From assembly GCF_032818155.1 (NCBI RefSeq), contig NZ_CP102589.1:13501-77500 (forward strand): a stretch of 64,000 nucleotides of DNA. Direction: 5' to 3'. The notes below the pieces were generated by a model, which did no database searches, was not told where the DNA came from, and was given only the letters and a program-made list of their open reading frames with translations. Shown piece by piece: positions 1 to 7,841 of this stretch. Every line of letters begins with the position of its first letter. The stretch's first letter is position 1. The DNA comes from Niallia taxi. GTDB taxonomy: Bacteria; Bacillota; Bacilli; Bacillales; Cytobacillaceae. Position numbers and translations under genes: made by a program.

Positions 1-20
1 TCAACGATTAAAACCTTCAT
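1..20 (-). CDS. Response regulator, first codons only (cut by window edge)
   Basis: The minus strand begins an ATG at 20 reading M-K-V-L-I-V and runs off the left edge. The ATG shares four bases (ATGA) with the stop of the sensor kinase upstream, as is typical of translationally coupled kinase/regulator pairs. The MKVLIV start matches the first beta strand of a receiver domain, so a YesN-type (receiver plus AraC-type DNA-binding) regulator is expected. Only six codons are visible; the family assignment rests on the neighbour. Confidence 0.6.
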
Positions 21-1834
21 TTTTCCTGCACCCCATTAAGTTTCTTCGGAATATATATTTCTACCATAAACCCGTGCTCTTCCTTGCCGCTTATGATCAT
101 TTCAGCCTGATTGTTATAATAAATTTGCAGCCGCTCATAAATATTTTTCAGGCCGATTGATTCCCTTTGACCAGGTTCAGTGACAGCCTCCTTCCTATAA
201 AGCTTTTGCCTGATTTCCTGAAGCTGCTTTTGGTTAACCCCCTTGCCATTATCGCTAACAGACAGAACAATATAGTCATTCAATAATGTGGCTTGAATAG
301 AAATTTCCTCAGGCTTGTCCTGGTCTGCAAAACCATGTTTGAAGCAATTCTCAACAATTGGCTGGAGAATCATTTTCGGAACATGCAAGCTCCCAATTCC
401 TGGAGTAATATCAATAGTGTACTCAAAGCGCTCATCAAACCGCTGCTTTTGCAAGGATAGATAGCTTTGTGCATGCTTAACTTCCATCGTAAATGGAACA
501 ATATCCTCCTGCATATTCATGCTATACCTCATTATGTTTGATAACGACGTAAGCAGCGAATAAACATTTGCTGCTTTTGCCTTTAATGCCAACGTTCCAA
601 TTGATTGCAGGCTGTTATATAAAAAGTGCGGATTAATTTGGGACCGTAGCACCCTTAGCTGTGATGCTTTGTTTTCTATCTCCAGCTTATATTCTTTATC
701 AATCAGCAAATTAATTTTCCCTATCATCGATTTAAAGTGTTTGCCGAGCATGCCAATTTCATCATTTCCTAATGAGTCAAAATCTGCTTCCAGTTGGCCT
801 TTTTCTACCTTTTTCATATTGGCAATCAATACTTTAATTGGCGCTGTTACCTTAACTGAAACAAGTGACGTAATTAATAACACGATTGCTAAGGCTATAA
901 CGCCAATTAAGCTATTCATCACAACAGTTTCTCTTGCTGTCTGGTATAAAACGGCATAAGGAATCCGCTTTGCTATATACCAGTCTTTTTCTTGGACAGA
1001 GAACTTCTGGAATACAATCACACCTGAAAAGTCCTTATCCTCCCATTCCAGACTATGCTTGTCTCTCTCTTTCGTTATTTTATTAAACCAATTATCTGCC
1101 ATCCCTTTACCTATTTCCTCTTTAGATGAGGAATAAATGATTTTCCTTTGATCATCCACAATATACAAATCTTCCTCTTCTGCTGTATATAGCCGTTCCG
1201 CTATGCTCGCAATTCTTGACAGGTTGATATCAATGGACAGAAACCCGAGAAAATCCTCTGAAGGGATGTTTCGAATGATATTATGAAAGCTTAACACATT
1301 CACTTTCTCTGAATTCGGTATTTCAGAAATATTGTTGTAGCTGTATATTTCATGAGGCGCCTCAATTAACGAATAGTCTGTCGTGTTCGTCTTAAATTGA
1401 GCATAATAAGGGTGGTCAAAGACATTTTTGTACTTAACTCTGGCACTGATTTTGCTGTGATAATTTGTATAAGAGTCAGAACCATTGTTAATGTACAGAT
1501 GCATTTGCTCTATTTCCGTCCTTGTATTAAACAAATATGCGAGCAGCCTTCTTACCTCTTCCTCATTGACCTTACTGTCATCAGAGATGCCGTTTCCAAG
1601 CACATTCATGAAAGGAGTATAGCGATACAGTACAGACGACATCTGAGCAATATCCTCGAGATAGACGGACAGCTCTTCCTCACCTTTTTTGATAAAGTCA
1701 TAGTTAGTTGTGACAGATCTTTCTTTAATAGAGTCGATCGTATAGTAATAAGTAATGATGATTCCCGTTCCGAAAGGGAGAATTGTTGCAATCATCAGCA
1801 GCAGTATAAGTTTCTTCCGAATTCCCCATTTCAT
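17..1834 (-). CDS. YesM/LytS-type two-component sensor histidine kinase
   Basis: A 605-residue membrane sensor kinase. The first transmembrane segment lies at about residues 9-31 and the second at about 306-330; between them is a roughly 270-residue extracellular sensor region of the dCache type. A HAMP linker follows, then the His_kinase domain with QINPHFLYN (phospho-accepting His403), the N box PIVENCFKHG (about 492-501), and the G box SDNGKG (about 527). This architecture is that of the YesM group, which in Bacillaceae and Paenibacillaceae usually senses sugars or oligosaccharides and controls a nearby ABC importer. It overlaps the response regulator by ATGA and is divergent from the sugar ABC operon, which supports that target. 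No strong Shine-Dalgarno sits at the right distance from the ATG; a TAA lies in frame shortly upstream, so this is the first ATG. The ligand cannot be told. Confidence 0.9.
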   Translation of the reverse strand: MKWGIRKKLILLLMIATILPFGTGIIITYYYTIDSIKERSVTTNYDFIKKGEEELSVYLEDIAQMSSVLYRYTPFMNVLGNGISDDSKVNEEEVRRLLAYLFNTRTEIEQMHLYINNGSDSYTNYHSKISARVKYKNVFDHPYYAQFKTNTTDYSLIEAPHEIYSYNNISEIPNSEKVNVLSFHNIIRNIPSEDFLGFLSIDINLSRIASIAERLYTAEEEDLYIVDDQRKIIYSSSKEEIGKGMADNWFNKITKERDKHSLEWEDKDFSGVIVFQKFSVQEKDWYIAKRIPYAVLYQTARETVVMNSLIGVIALAIVLLITSLVSVKVTAPIKVLIANMKKVEKGQLEADFDSLGNDEIGMLGKHFKSMIGKINLLIDKEYKLEIENKASQLRVLRSQINPHFLYNSLQSIGTLALKAKAANVYSLLTSLSNIMRYSMNMQEDIVPFTMEVKHAQSYLSLQKQRFDERFEYTIDITPGIGSLHVPKMILQPIVENCFKHGFADQDKPEEISIQATLLNDYIVLSVSDNGKGVNQKQLQEIRQKLYRKEAVTEPGQRESIGLKNIYERLQIYYNNQAEMIISGKEEHGFMVEIYIPKKLNGVQEK

Positions 1835-2099
1835 ATGTTTGGTCAGCAGCTCTTAGGTGTCCTCTCCTGACCTCCCCTCCCTTCTATATGTACGAATCAA
1901 ATTGCACAAGTATGAGCAACTTTTTTTCTTTTATCACATTACTTCTATTAATATATTCACTTTCATTAAATTACTATTCTAAAAAAACAACTCCATTAAG
2001 CGAAAAAGGCAGTTTAATATTTTCCACCCTTCTCGTCAATGTAAGCAGTTTCATAAAATTCGTTTATAACTTACATTATACATACAGGAGGTGCGGAAA

Positions 2100-3065
2100 G
2101 TGAACAACGAAAATAATTTGCAGGAACAGAATCGTTCCAATATCGTTACAATTAATAGAAATACAAAAAAACCTGTCACTACAGCCAAGAAAAAGAGGCT
2201 TAAAAACGTAGGGCTGTTCACATTATTTGTGGGTCCTGTCTTCCTCGCCTTTACCATTATTGTTTTAGTTCCATTCTTTACAGGAATCTATTATTCTTTT
2301 ACTGATTGGAACGGTATTACAGGACAAATAAAATGGGTTGGACTGGATAACTTCAAATATTTGTTTACAGAGGATAAACAATTCCAAGAGTCATTCTTAC
2401 TGACGACGAAGTATACGATTGTCGCCATTATATTGACGAATCTTATCGGCTTTGGTCTGGCGCTTCTGGTCACACAAATGCTGAAAACCCGAAATATATT
2501 GCGGACTGTCTTCTTTATGCCTAACCTTCTCGGCGGCTTGCTGCTTGGATTCATCTGGCAGTTCATCTTCGTTAGAGGATTTGCTTCCCTTGGAGAGTTA
2601 ACAGGCATTCCACTCTTTGAGTTGGCATGGCTTGGCGATGCTAATACAGCGTTTTGGGGAATTGTCATCGTCAGTGTCTGGCAGGGTGCCGGCTATATTA
2701 TGATTATTTATATTGCGGCATTGCAAAACGTACCACAGGAGCTTATTGAAGCCGCTAAAATTGACGGAGCAAACAAATGGCAAATATTGCGCCATATTAC
2801 AATGCCTCTTGTTGCGCCTGCTGTAACAATTTGCTTGTTCTTAACAACAGCATCTTCCTTCAAGATCTTTGATGCTAACCTTTCCCTAACAAACGGTGGA
2901 CCATTTAAGTCAACTGAAATGTTAGCGCTTAACATTTATACAGAAGCCTTTGTCAATAACCGCTATGGTATCGGTGAAGCAAAAGCTTTAATATTCTTCC
3001 TTGTTGTGGCAACAATCTCTGTCCTTCAAGTAACACTTTCTAAGAAGAAGGAGGTTGAATCCTAA
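2100..3065 (+). CDS. Sugar ABC transporter permease (MalF type)
   Basis: A 321-residue inner membrane permease of the carbohydrate uptake transporter-1 family. It has an N-terminal cytoplasmic tail, six predicted transmembrane segments and the EAA loop for ATPase docking (QELIEAAKIDGANKWQIL). The start is the GTG at 2100, because AGGAGG at 2086-2091 is eight bases upstream of it; the in-frame GTG at 2091 lies inside that Shine-Dalgarno. The stop overlaps the next permease start by one base (TAATG), so the two subunits are translationally coupled. No ATPase gene follows; the family usually shares an MsmX/MsmK-type ATPase encoded elsewhere. Substrate is not determinable. Confidence 0.9.
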   Translation: MNNENNLQEQNRSNIVTINRNTKKPVTTAKKKRLKNVGLFTLFVGPVFLAFTIIVLVPFFTGIYYSFTDWNGITGQIKWVGLDNFKYLFTEDKQFQESFLLTTKYTIVAIILTNLIGFGLALLVTQMLKTRNILRTVFFMPNLLGGLLLGFIWQFIFVRGFASLGELTGIPLFELAWLGDANTAFWGIVIVSVWQGAGYIMIIYIAALQNVPQELIEAAKIDGANKWQILRHITMPLVAPAVTICLFLTTASSFKIFDANLSLTNGGPFKSTEMLALNIYTEAFVNNRYGIGEAKALIFFLVVATISVLQVTLSKKKEVES

Positions 3066-3892
3066 TGGGCAACAAATATAATGGAAGAACCTTTATTCTA
3101 GAAATATTTGCGATATTAATCGGACTTGTCTTTTTAGTGCCATTTTATTATGTAATTTCAAATTCCTTAAAGCCATTTGCGGAAATTTTGACGAATACAT
3201 CTGCATTGCCTAAGGCACTTCAATTTCAAAACTATGTTAGTGCATTTGAAAAACTAGATTACTTGAAGGTTTTGGGTAATTCATTAATCATCACAATAGC
3301 AAGTAATATCGTTCTCGTTGTTTTCTGTTCAATGGCTGCGTACATGCTTGTCAGAACAAAAAAGAAAATTTCTAATATTATCTTTATGTCCTTTGTTGCG
3401 GCAATGATTATTCCATTCCAATCAATCATGATTCCTTTAATCAAGACAGCAGGAAGCCTTAATCTGCTTAACAGCATCTGGGGACTTGTTATCATGTATT
3501 TAGGGTTTGGGTCTGGTATGACTATCTTCTTGTATCACGGATTTATTAAAGGAATACCGGTAGAATTGGAAGAGGCAGCCATCATTGATGGATGTTCACG
3601 ATTCGGCTTGTTCTGGCGCATTGTCTTCCCGCTTCTTAAGCCGATAACTGTGACAATCGTTATCTTAAACAGCCTTTGGATCTGGAATGACTATCTGCTT
3701 CCATCCCTAGTCTTACAAAATCCAGATTTAAGAACGATTCCTTTGGCAACCTTCTTCTTCTTCGGTCAATATACGAAGCAATGGGATTTAGCACTTGCAG
3801 CATTGATGCTCGGTATCATCCCATTATTAATTTTCTTCTTTGCGATGCAAAAACACATCATCAAGGGGATTACAAGCGGCTCTATCAAGTAA
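3065..3892 (+). CDS. Sugar ABC transporter permease (MalG type)
   Basis: A 275-residue permease, partner of the upstream MalF-type subunit. Six transmembrane segments and an EAA loop (PVELEEAAIIDGCSRFGLF, near residues 165-183) are readable. The C-terminus ends with the common HIIKGITSGSIK-type tail of MalG-like subunits. It starts with ATG overlapping the upstream TAA by one base. It is followed by an 11-bp stem-loop and then the binding-protein gene, an order (permease, permease, binding protein) that is less usual than binding protein first. Confidence 0.9.
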   Translation: MGNKYNGRTFILEIFAILIGLVFLVPFYYVISNSLKPFAEILTNTSALPKALQFQNYVSAFEKLDYLKVLGNSLIITIASNIVLVVFCSMAAYMLVRTKKKISNIIFMSFVAAMIIPFQSIMIPLIKTAGSLNLLNSIWGLVIMYLGFGSGMTIFLYHGFIKGIPVELEEAAIIDGCSRFGLFWRIVFPLLKPITVTIVILNSLWIWNDYLLPSLVLQNPDLRTIPLATFFFFGQYTKQWDLALAALMLGIIPLLIFFFAMQKHIIKGITSGSIK

Positions 3893-3911
3893 CGTACTTA
3901 ACGGGATCTAC

Positions 3912-3937
3912 CTCCATCCTTTCTTAAAAGGATGGAG
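3912..3937 (+). other. Intra-operon stem-loop before the binding-protein gene
   Basis: A perfect 11-bp stem (CTCCATCCTTT / AAAGGATGGAG) with a CTTA loop. A T-rich stretch follows only after a gap of about 12 bases, so it is not a clean terminator. It could stabilise the downstream binding-protein mRNA or act as a partial terminator. Seen in sequence; function inferred. Confidence 0.55.
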
Positions 3938-3978
3938 ATCCATATAAAAATTTTTTCCTAATTCAGGAGGGGAAACCA

Positions 3979-5271
3979 ATGGGTTTTAAATTCAAAAAAT
4001 TTTCATTAGCAGCAGGTGTTTTGTCTGCGACACTTTTACTTGCAACTGCATGTTCCAACGAAACGGCTTCTGATAATTCCGGCAGCAAGGACGGCAAGGT
4101 TGTTGTTGATATATTCAACGGCAAGGTTGAAATTGCTGACCAATTAAAAGCACTTACAGATGCATATACAAAAGAGCATCCTGACGTTTCTTTCAACATT
4201 GAATCTGTCGGAGGCGGCGCTGACGGCTCAGCTGCACTAAAAGCAAAATTCGCTTCCAATAAAGCTCCAGATATCTTCGGCAATGGCGGCTACCAAGAAG
4301 CCCTTACTTGGAAGGATAAATTCGAGGACCTATCTGATCAGCCTTGGGTTAAGGACGCTTATGAAAGCGCATTAGTACCGATGACAATTGACGGTAAAGT
4401 ATACGGACAGCCAGTAAACTTAGAGGGTTATGGATTTGCCTATAATAAAGAATTATTTACAAAAGCAGGAATTACAGAGCTTCCAACTACTTTCACTGAA
4501 TTAGAAGCAGCAGCAGAAAAACTAAAAGCTGCAGGCATTACTCCATTCTCCATCGGTTATGGCGAGTGGTGGGTACTAGCAAATCACGGCTTGAACGTGC
4601 CATTTGCTTATCAGGATGATGCAGATGCTTTCATTAAAGGCTTAAATGATGGTACTTCCAAAATTGAAGGAAATGAGTATTTTAACAAATACTTTGACTT
4701 GTTAGACGTAACTTTGAAATACGGCAACAAAAATCCTTTAACAACAGACTATAATACACAAGTAACTCTATTTGCCACAGGTGAAGCAGCGATGATTCAA
4801 CAAGGTAACTGGATTCAGCCGATGCTAGACAAATTGGATCCAAACTTGGAAGTTGGCTTTATTCCTATGCCGCTTAGCGATGATAAAGAGCAATCAGATA
4901 AATTAATGATTGACGTTCCAACAAACTGGGTTGTCCACAATGGAGCTCCAGATGCTGATAAAGAGGCAGCTCTTGACTTCTTAAACTGGATGGTCACTTC
5001 TGACACAGCGAAAACTATGTTAGTAAAAGACTTCAAATATGTACCTGCATTCAAAACAATTGAAGCAAGTGCAGATGATATCGGTCCACTAGGTGCTGAA
5101 CTTCAGAAATACTCTCAAGAAGGCAAAACATATACTTGGCAGTTTATGAAATACCCAGATGGCGCTGGACAGGAATTTGGTGCTAGCCTGCAGGCATATG
5201 TTGGTAAAGAAAGCACAAGAGAAGAAACAATGAAAGCTCTTGATGAAACTTGGAATAAACTGAAAAAATAA
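3979..5271 (+). CDS. Sugar ABC transporter substrate-binding lipoprotein
   Basis: A 430-residue extracellular solute-binding protein of the carbohydrate group 1 family. The signal peptide ends in lipobox LATAC, making Cys25 the lipidated residue. The body has the usual bilobal features (an early SVGGGADGSAALKAKFAS region, GYGFAYNKELF hinge segment, and a QGNWIQPML segment). It is preceded by AGGAGGGG at about 3965 with good spacing. It presumably delivers sugar to the two permeases upstream; regulation by the divergent YesM-type kinase is inferred. The substrate is unknown. Confidence 0.9.
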   Translation: MGFKFKKFSLAAGVLSATLLLATACSNETASDNSGSKDGKVVVDIFNGKVEIADQLKALTDAYTKEHPDVSFNIESVGGGADGSAALKAKFASNKAPDIFGNGGYQEALTWKDKFEDLSDQPWVKDAYESALVPMTIDGKVYGQPVNLEGYGFAYNKELFTKAGITELPTTFTELEAAAEKLKAAGITPFSIGYGEWWVLANHGLNVPFAYQDDADAFIKGLNDGTSKIEGNEYFNKYFDLLDVTLKYGNKNPLTTDYNTQVTLFATGEAAMIQQGNWIQPMLDKLDPNLEVGFIPMPLSDDKEQSDKLMIDVPTNWVVHNGAPDADKEAALDFLNWMVTSDTAKTMLVKDFKYVPAFKTIEASADDIGPLGAELQKYSQEGKTYTWQFMKYPDGAGQEFGASLQAYVGKESTREETMKALDETWNKLKK

Positions 5272-5281
5272 CTCTACCAAC

Positions 5282-5324
5282 AAAAAAAGCAGTGTTCTCT
5301 TTAAGTGAGAGAAACTGCTTTTTT
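5282..5324 (+). terminator. Rho-independent terminator of the sugar ABC operon
   Basis: A-rich AAAAAAGCAGT arm, inner TTCTCT/AGAGAA pairing and ACTGCTTTTTT arm give a strong hairpin with a T run just after the binding-protein stop. Confidence 0.85.
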
Positions 5325-5463
5325 AGTCTTTAAAGCTTCACAAACTTGTTATGAAAAGTTGATAGTTTTGTCATAATTTCTTCATATTTGCGGGGTACAA
5401 TAAGTATATGTTAAGACAATTACTCTTTTTCAAGTTCCCCCTTGAAATAGATATACTTTGGAA

Positions 5464-5494
5464 ATCCAGCTAGTAATAGCTGGATCTTTTTTTT
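5464..5494 (+). terminator. Second plus-strand terminator with no assigned upstream gene
   Basis: Perfect 8-bp stem ATCCAGCT / AGCTGGAT with a 6-base loop followed by C and eight T on the plus strand, abutting the stop of the convergent lipoprotein gene. On the minus strand the tail is only TTTCC, so it is a poor terminator for that gene. It either backs up the terminator at 5282-5324 or ends a short RNA from 5325-5460. Confidence 0.75.
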
Positions 5495-5497
5495 ACC

Positions 5498-6313
5498 TTA
5501 AAATGCTGGTAATGCAGAATCTTTAAAGTCTTCCTCAAGGAATTTCTTCACTTCTGGTCCTGTCATTTTTTCAGCTAGCAGCTTAATTGCTTCTGAATCA
5601 GCATTATCCTTACGCGCTACAAGTGTAATAGCGAATGCAGACTCTACTCCTTCTGTTAAAAGAGCATCCTTGTTTGGCTTCAAGCCTAACGGTTCAGCAT
5701 AAGCAGGAGTCATGATCGTTAAATCTGTATCTTCATATACACGGGCAAGCATAAGTAAATCCACTTTTTTAATTTTAAAGTTACGTTTATTTTCAACAAT
5801 ATCTGCCTCTGTAGCATCTGTGCTAGTTGCATCATCTTCCAGCTTGATCAATCCATATTTATCCATAAGGGCAAGAGATCTGCTTATATTAGTTGGATCA
5901 TTCGCAATAGCCACAGTTGCTCCATCTGGAAGGTCATCCAATGATTTATATTTAGGAGAATAACCGCCATATACAGCATGGTAAATCGGCTGAACTGCCA
6001 CTAAATCAGCATTGGAATTTTTGTTGAACTGCTCCATATACGGTACGTGCTGGAAGAAGTTAGCATCCACTTCTTTGTTTGCCAAAGCATTATTCGGCTG
6101 AACATTATCATTTAGAACAACAATCTCTAAATTAATGCCTTCCTCCTTCATCAAAGGCTTCACTATTTCTAAAATATCCGTCATAGGAGGGATTAAGGAA
6201 GCCACTTTAAGCGTTTGTTCCTTTTTCTCTTTCGGTTCTTCTTTATCTGCATTGCTGGCGCATCCTGCAAGGCACAGGACACTGAACAAAATGAATAACA
6301 TTAATTTTTTCAT
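5498..6313 (-). CDS. NlpA/MetQ-family substrate-binding lipoprotein, orphan
   Basis: A 271-residue lipoprotein with signal peptide MKKLMLFILFSVLCLAGC (lipidated Cys18) and an NlpA-family binding domain (VVLNDNVQPNNAL, DANFFQHVPYMEQF, GATVAIANDPTNISRSLALMDKYGLIKL). Family members mostly bind methionine for MetNIQ importers. The start is the ATG at 6313, six bases after AAGGAG; a longer frame upstream lacks a site. No metN or metI gene is adjacent, unlike standard metNIQ operons, and the leader contains no S-box riboswitch. A Fur-box-like palindrome overlaps the promoter instead, so the ligand may not be methionine. Membership in the family is clear; the substrate is uncertain. Confidence 0.85.
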   Translation of the reverse strand: MKKLMLFILFSVLCLAGCASNADKEEPKEKKEQTLKVASLIPPMTDILEIVKPLMKEEGINLEIVVLNDNVQPNNALANKEVDANFFQHVPYMEQFNKNSNADLVAVQPIYHAVYGGYSPKYKSLDDLPDGATVAIANDPTNISRSLALMDKYGLIKLEDDATSTDATEADIVENKRNFKIKKVDLLMLARVYEDTDLTIMTPAYAEPLGLKPNKDALLTEGVESAFAITLVARKDNADSEAIKLLAEKMTGPEVKKFLEEDFKDSALPAF

Positions 6314-6355
6314 ATGTAGCTCCTTCAATTTTTTCTGGCACATTTGCCAGAAGTA

Positions 6356-6394
6356 ATTATAGCATGATTCCTTCCAGTATGAGAATTATTCTCA
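6356..6394 (-). promoter_or_regulatory. Promoter with Fur-box-like palindrome upstream of NlpA lipoprotein
   Basis: On the minus strand TGCTATAAT (-10 at 6356-6361 with an extended TG) lies about 43 bases before the start codon. At 6380-6394, where the -35 would be, is the perfect 7-1-7 palindrome TGAGAATTATTCTCA, which matches the Fur-family core TGATAATNATTATCA at all but two symmetric positions. Repression by Fur (or a relative such as Zur or PerR) is inferred. Confidence 0.55.
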
Positions 6395-6420
6395 AATATT
6401 CTGATATTTCATACAAAATC

Positions 6421-6452
6421 AAAAAAGGTGCAAAGCTCAGTTGCTTTGCACC
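6421..6452 (-). terminator. Terminator of the 3D-domain protein gene
   Basis: Perfect 9-bp stem GGTGCAAAG / CTTTGCACC with T6 on the minus strand directly after the stop at 6462. Confidence 0.9.
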
Positions 6453-6461
6453 ATATCATTA

Positions 6462-7670
6462 TTAATCAAGTATTTTCACTTTAACTGTCTTGCGTCCCCA
6501 AGCTTTTGCTTTGCCGTTATTAGGCATCAGAACGTCAATTTTATGGCCTTTAATAGCACCGCCTGTATCGCCAGCGATTGCCTCACCATAGCCTTCTACC
6601 CAAACTTTGCTGCCTAATGGGATAACTGAAGGATCAACTGCAATCAGCTTCATGTTCGCATTCTTTTTGATATTATAACCAAGGGCTGTATAATCAGACT
6701 TTGTGCTTTCATGGCTGTATGCTGTTGCAGATACATAAATTGTCTCTGAACTGCTGCTTTCCTTTTTAGAGCTTGAATTCTTATTTGAATTTGAGCTTGA
6801 GCTTGAATTACTCTTACCTTTAGATGATGAAGAAGATTTGGGTGCCTCAGTCGTTTCAGCAGATACTGCTGTTTGCTGCTGCACAATTACCTTTTTACGT
6901 GCTGCTGCCTCTTCCTGCTGTTTCTTGATGCTTTCCTCTGCATCCTTCAATTCTGCTTGAATAGCTGCCTTTTCTGACTCTGCTATCTTAATTTCCTTTG
7001 AGATGCTTTTGTACTTATTATTTGCTTCAGATACAGCGGCCTGTCTTTTTTCCAGGTTCGCTTCAAGAGCAGATTGATTTTCAGCTAATGATTCATAGCT
7101 TTGCTGAAGCTCTGCCTCTTTATCGTCAACATCCTTCTTTTCTGCCTCAATAGTCTCTAGATCCTGCTGCTGCTGTTCCAGAAGGTCTTTATCGCCATTA
7201 TAGAAAGCTGATACAGCTGCTGCACGATCAATGAAATCTGATAAATCTTGAGCATTAAGTATAACTTCCATAATTATGTTTGTTTTATCTGTATTTTGTA
7301 AGGCTACCAATCTATCCTTCATGACATCCTTACGTTCTAGCACTTTATCTTCTAACTCAACAATCTGATCTTTTTTCTCTTCTATCAGAAGTTTTGTCTC
7401 TTCTATTTTACCTTCGATGGATGAGATTTCTTTTTTACTAGCCTCTAATTGGCCTTCTGTAGACTCAAGCTCATCCTGCACAGCTTTAAGCTCTTTCGAT
7501 GCTTGCTGCTGTTCTTGCTCTTTTTCATCGAGCAATCTATCGTTTTCTTCTAGTTTGCTTTTACCATTTGTAAGTGTTTCTTGACTCGTTTCTGCATGTG
7601 CCATCAATGAAGTAGAAAAAAAAGAAGCACATATTAATGATAAAACCATCATTTTTTTAATCAGACTCAT
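6462..7670 (-). CDS. Secreted coiled-coil protein with C-terminal 3D (lytic) domain
   Basis: A 402-residue exported protein with a classical signal peptide ending near AHA (about residue 26). Residues about 30-260 are a PcsB-like coiled coil rich in Glu, Gln and Lys. A low-complexity Ser/Asn/Lys linker follows (about 285-310). The C-terminal roughly 90 residues form a 3D domain, named after three conserved Asp: AVDPSVIPLG, GEAIAGDTGG and HKIDVLMPN are present. 3D domains occur in MltA-type transglycosylases, resuscitation-promoting factor-like and YocH-type muralytic enzymes, so a role in peptidoglycan turnover is likely. Start at the ATG 7670 after GGAAAGGGG; that site lies in a hairpin (see separate entry). 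Single-gene unit with its own promoter and terminator. Confidence 0.85.
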   Translation of the reverse strand: MSLIKKMMVLSLICASFFSTSLMAHAETSQETLTNGKSKLEENDRLLDEKEQEQQQASKELKAVQDELESTEGQLEASKKEISSIEGKIEETKLLIEEKKDQIVELEDKVLERKDVMKDRLVALQNTDKTNIIMEVILNAQDLSDFIDRAAAVSAFYNGDKDLLEQQQQDLETIEAEKKDVDDKEAELQQSYESLAENQSALEANLEKRQAAVSEANNKYKSISKEIKIAESEKAAIQAELKDAEESIKKQQEEAAARKKVIVQQQTAVSAETTEAPKSSSSSKGKSNSSSSSNSNKNSSSKKESSSSETIYVSATAYSHESTKSDYTALGYNIKKNANMKLIAVDPSVIPLGSKVWVEGYGEAIAGDTGGAIKGHKIDVLMPNNGKAKAWGRKTVKVKILD

Positions 7671-7677
7671 CTTAAAA

Positions 7678-7711
7678 CCCCTTTCCATTAAGTTATAACA
7701 CATGAAAGGGG
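7678..7711 (-). promoter_or_regulatory. Leader hairpin that pairs the Shine-Dalgarno of the 3D-domain gene
   Basis: In the mRNA, CCCCUUUC (7711-7704) can pair over 8 bp with GAAAGGGG (7685-7678), which contains the ribosome binding site; the loop is 18 bases. The pairing is perfect. Translational control by site occlusion is an inference. Confidence 0.45.
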
Positions 7712-7718
7712 CTGTTAA

Positions 7719-7747
7719 ATTACAATTCTATTAAATTAACGAGTCAA
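7719..7747 (-). promoter_or_regulatory. Candidate sigma-A promoter of the 3D-domain gene
   Basis: Minus strand TTGACT (7747-7742), 17-base spacer, TGTAAT (7724-7719). A cre-like sequence TGTAAGCGTTTTTT lies shortly upstream (about 7757-7772). No clear pair of WalR boxes was found. Confidence 0.5.
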
Positions 7748-7841
7748 TTCCTTTAAAAAACGCTTACACGCTGGAATGTTTTACTAGTAATGTGTTTTAT
7801 TTCTATTAAAAATTCTATCATTTACCAAACAGCTTTTTTTA

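Noticed and set aside
1888..2103. Plus-strand frame of 71 codons before the sugar permease
   Set aside because: No ribosome site at its ATG and it covers the regulatory gap and the permease Shine-Dalgarno; more likely chance in AT-rich DNA.
6314..6461. S-box or T-box leader for the NlpA lipoprotein
   Set aside because: The leader is too short and lacks the conserved core helices; only a promoter and a Fur-like palindrome were seen.
6771..6840. Tandem-repeat-like AGCTTGAATT pattern
   Set aside because: It is the coding sequence of the Ser/Asn/Lys linker of the 3D-domain protein, not an independent repeat.
7757..7772. cre site upstream of the 3D-domain gene
   Set aside because: TGTAAGCGTTTTTT fits only partly and lies upstream of the promoter of a gene with no carbohydrate link; kept only as a remark.
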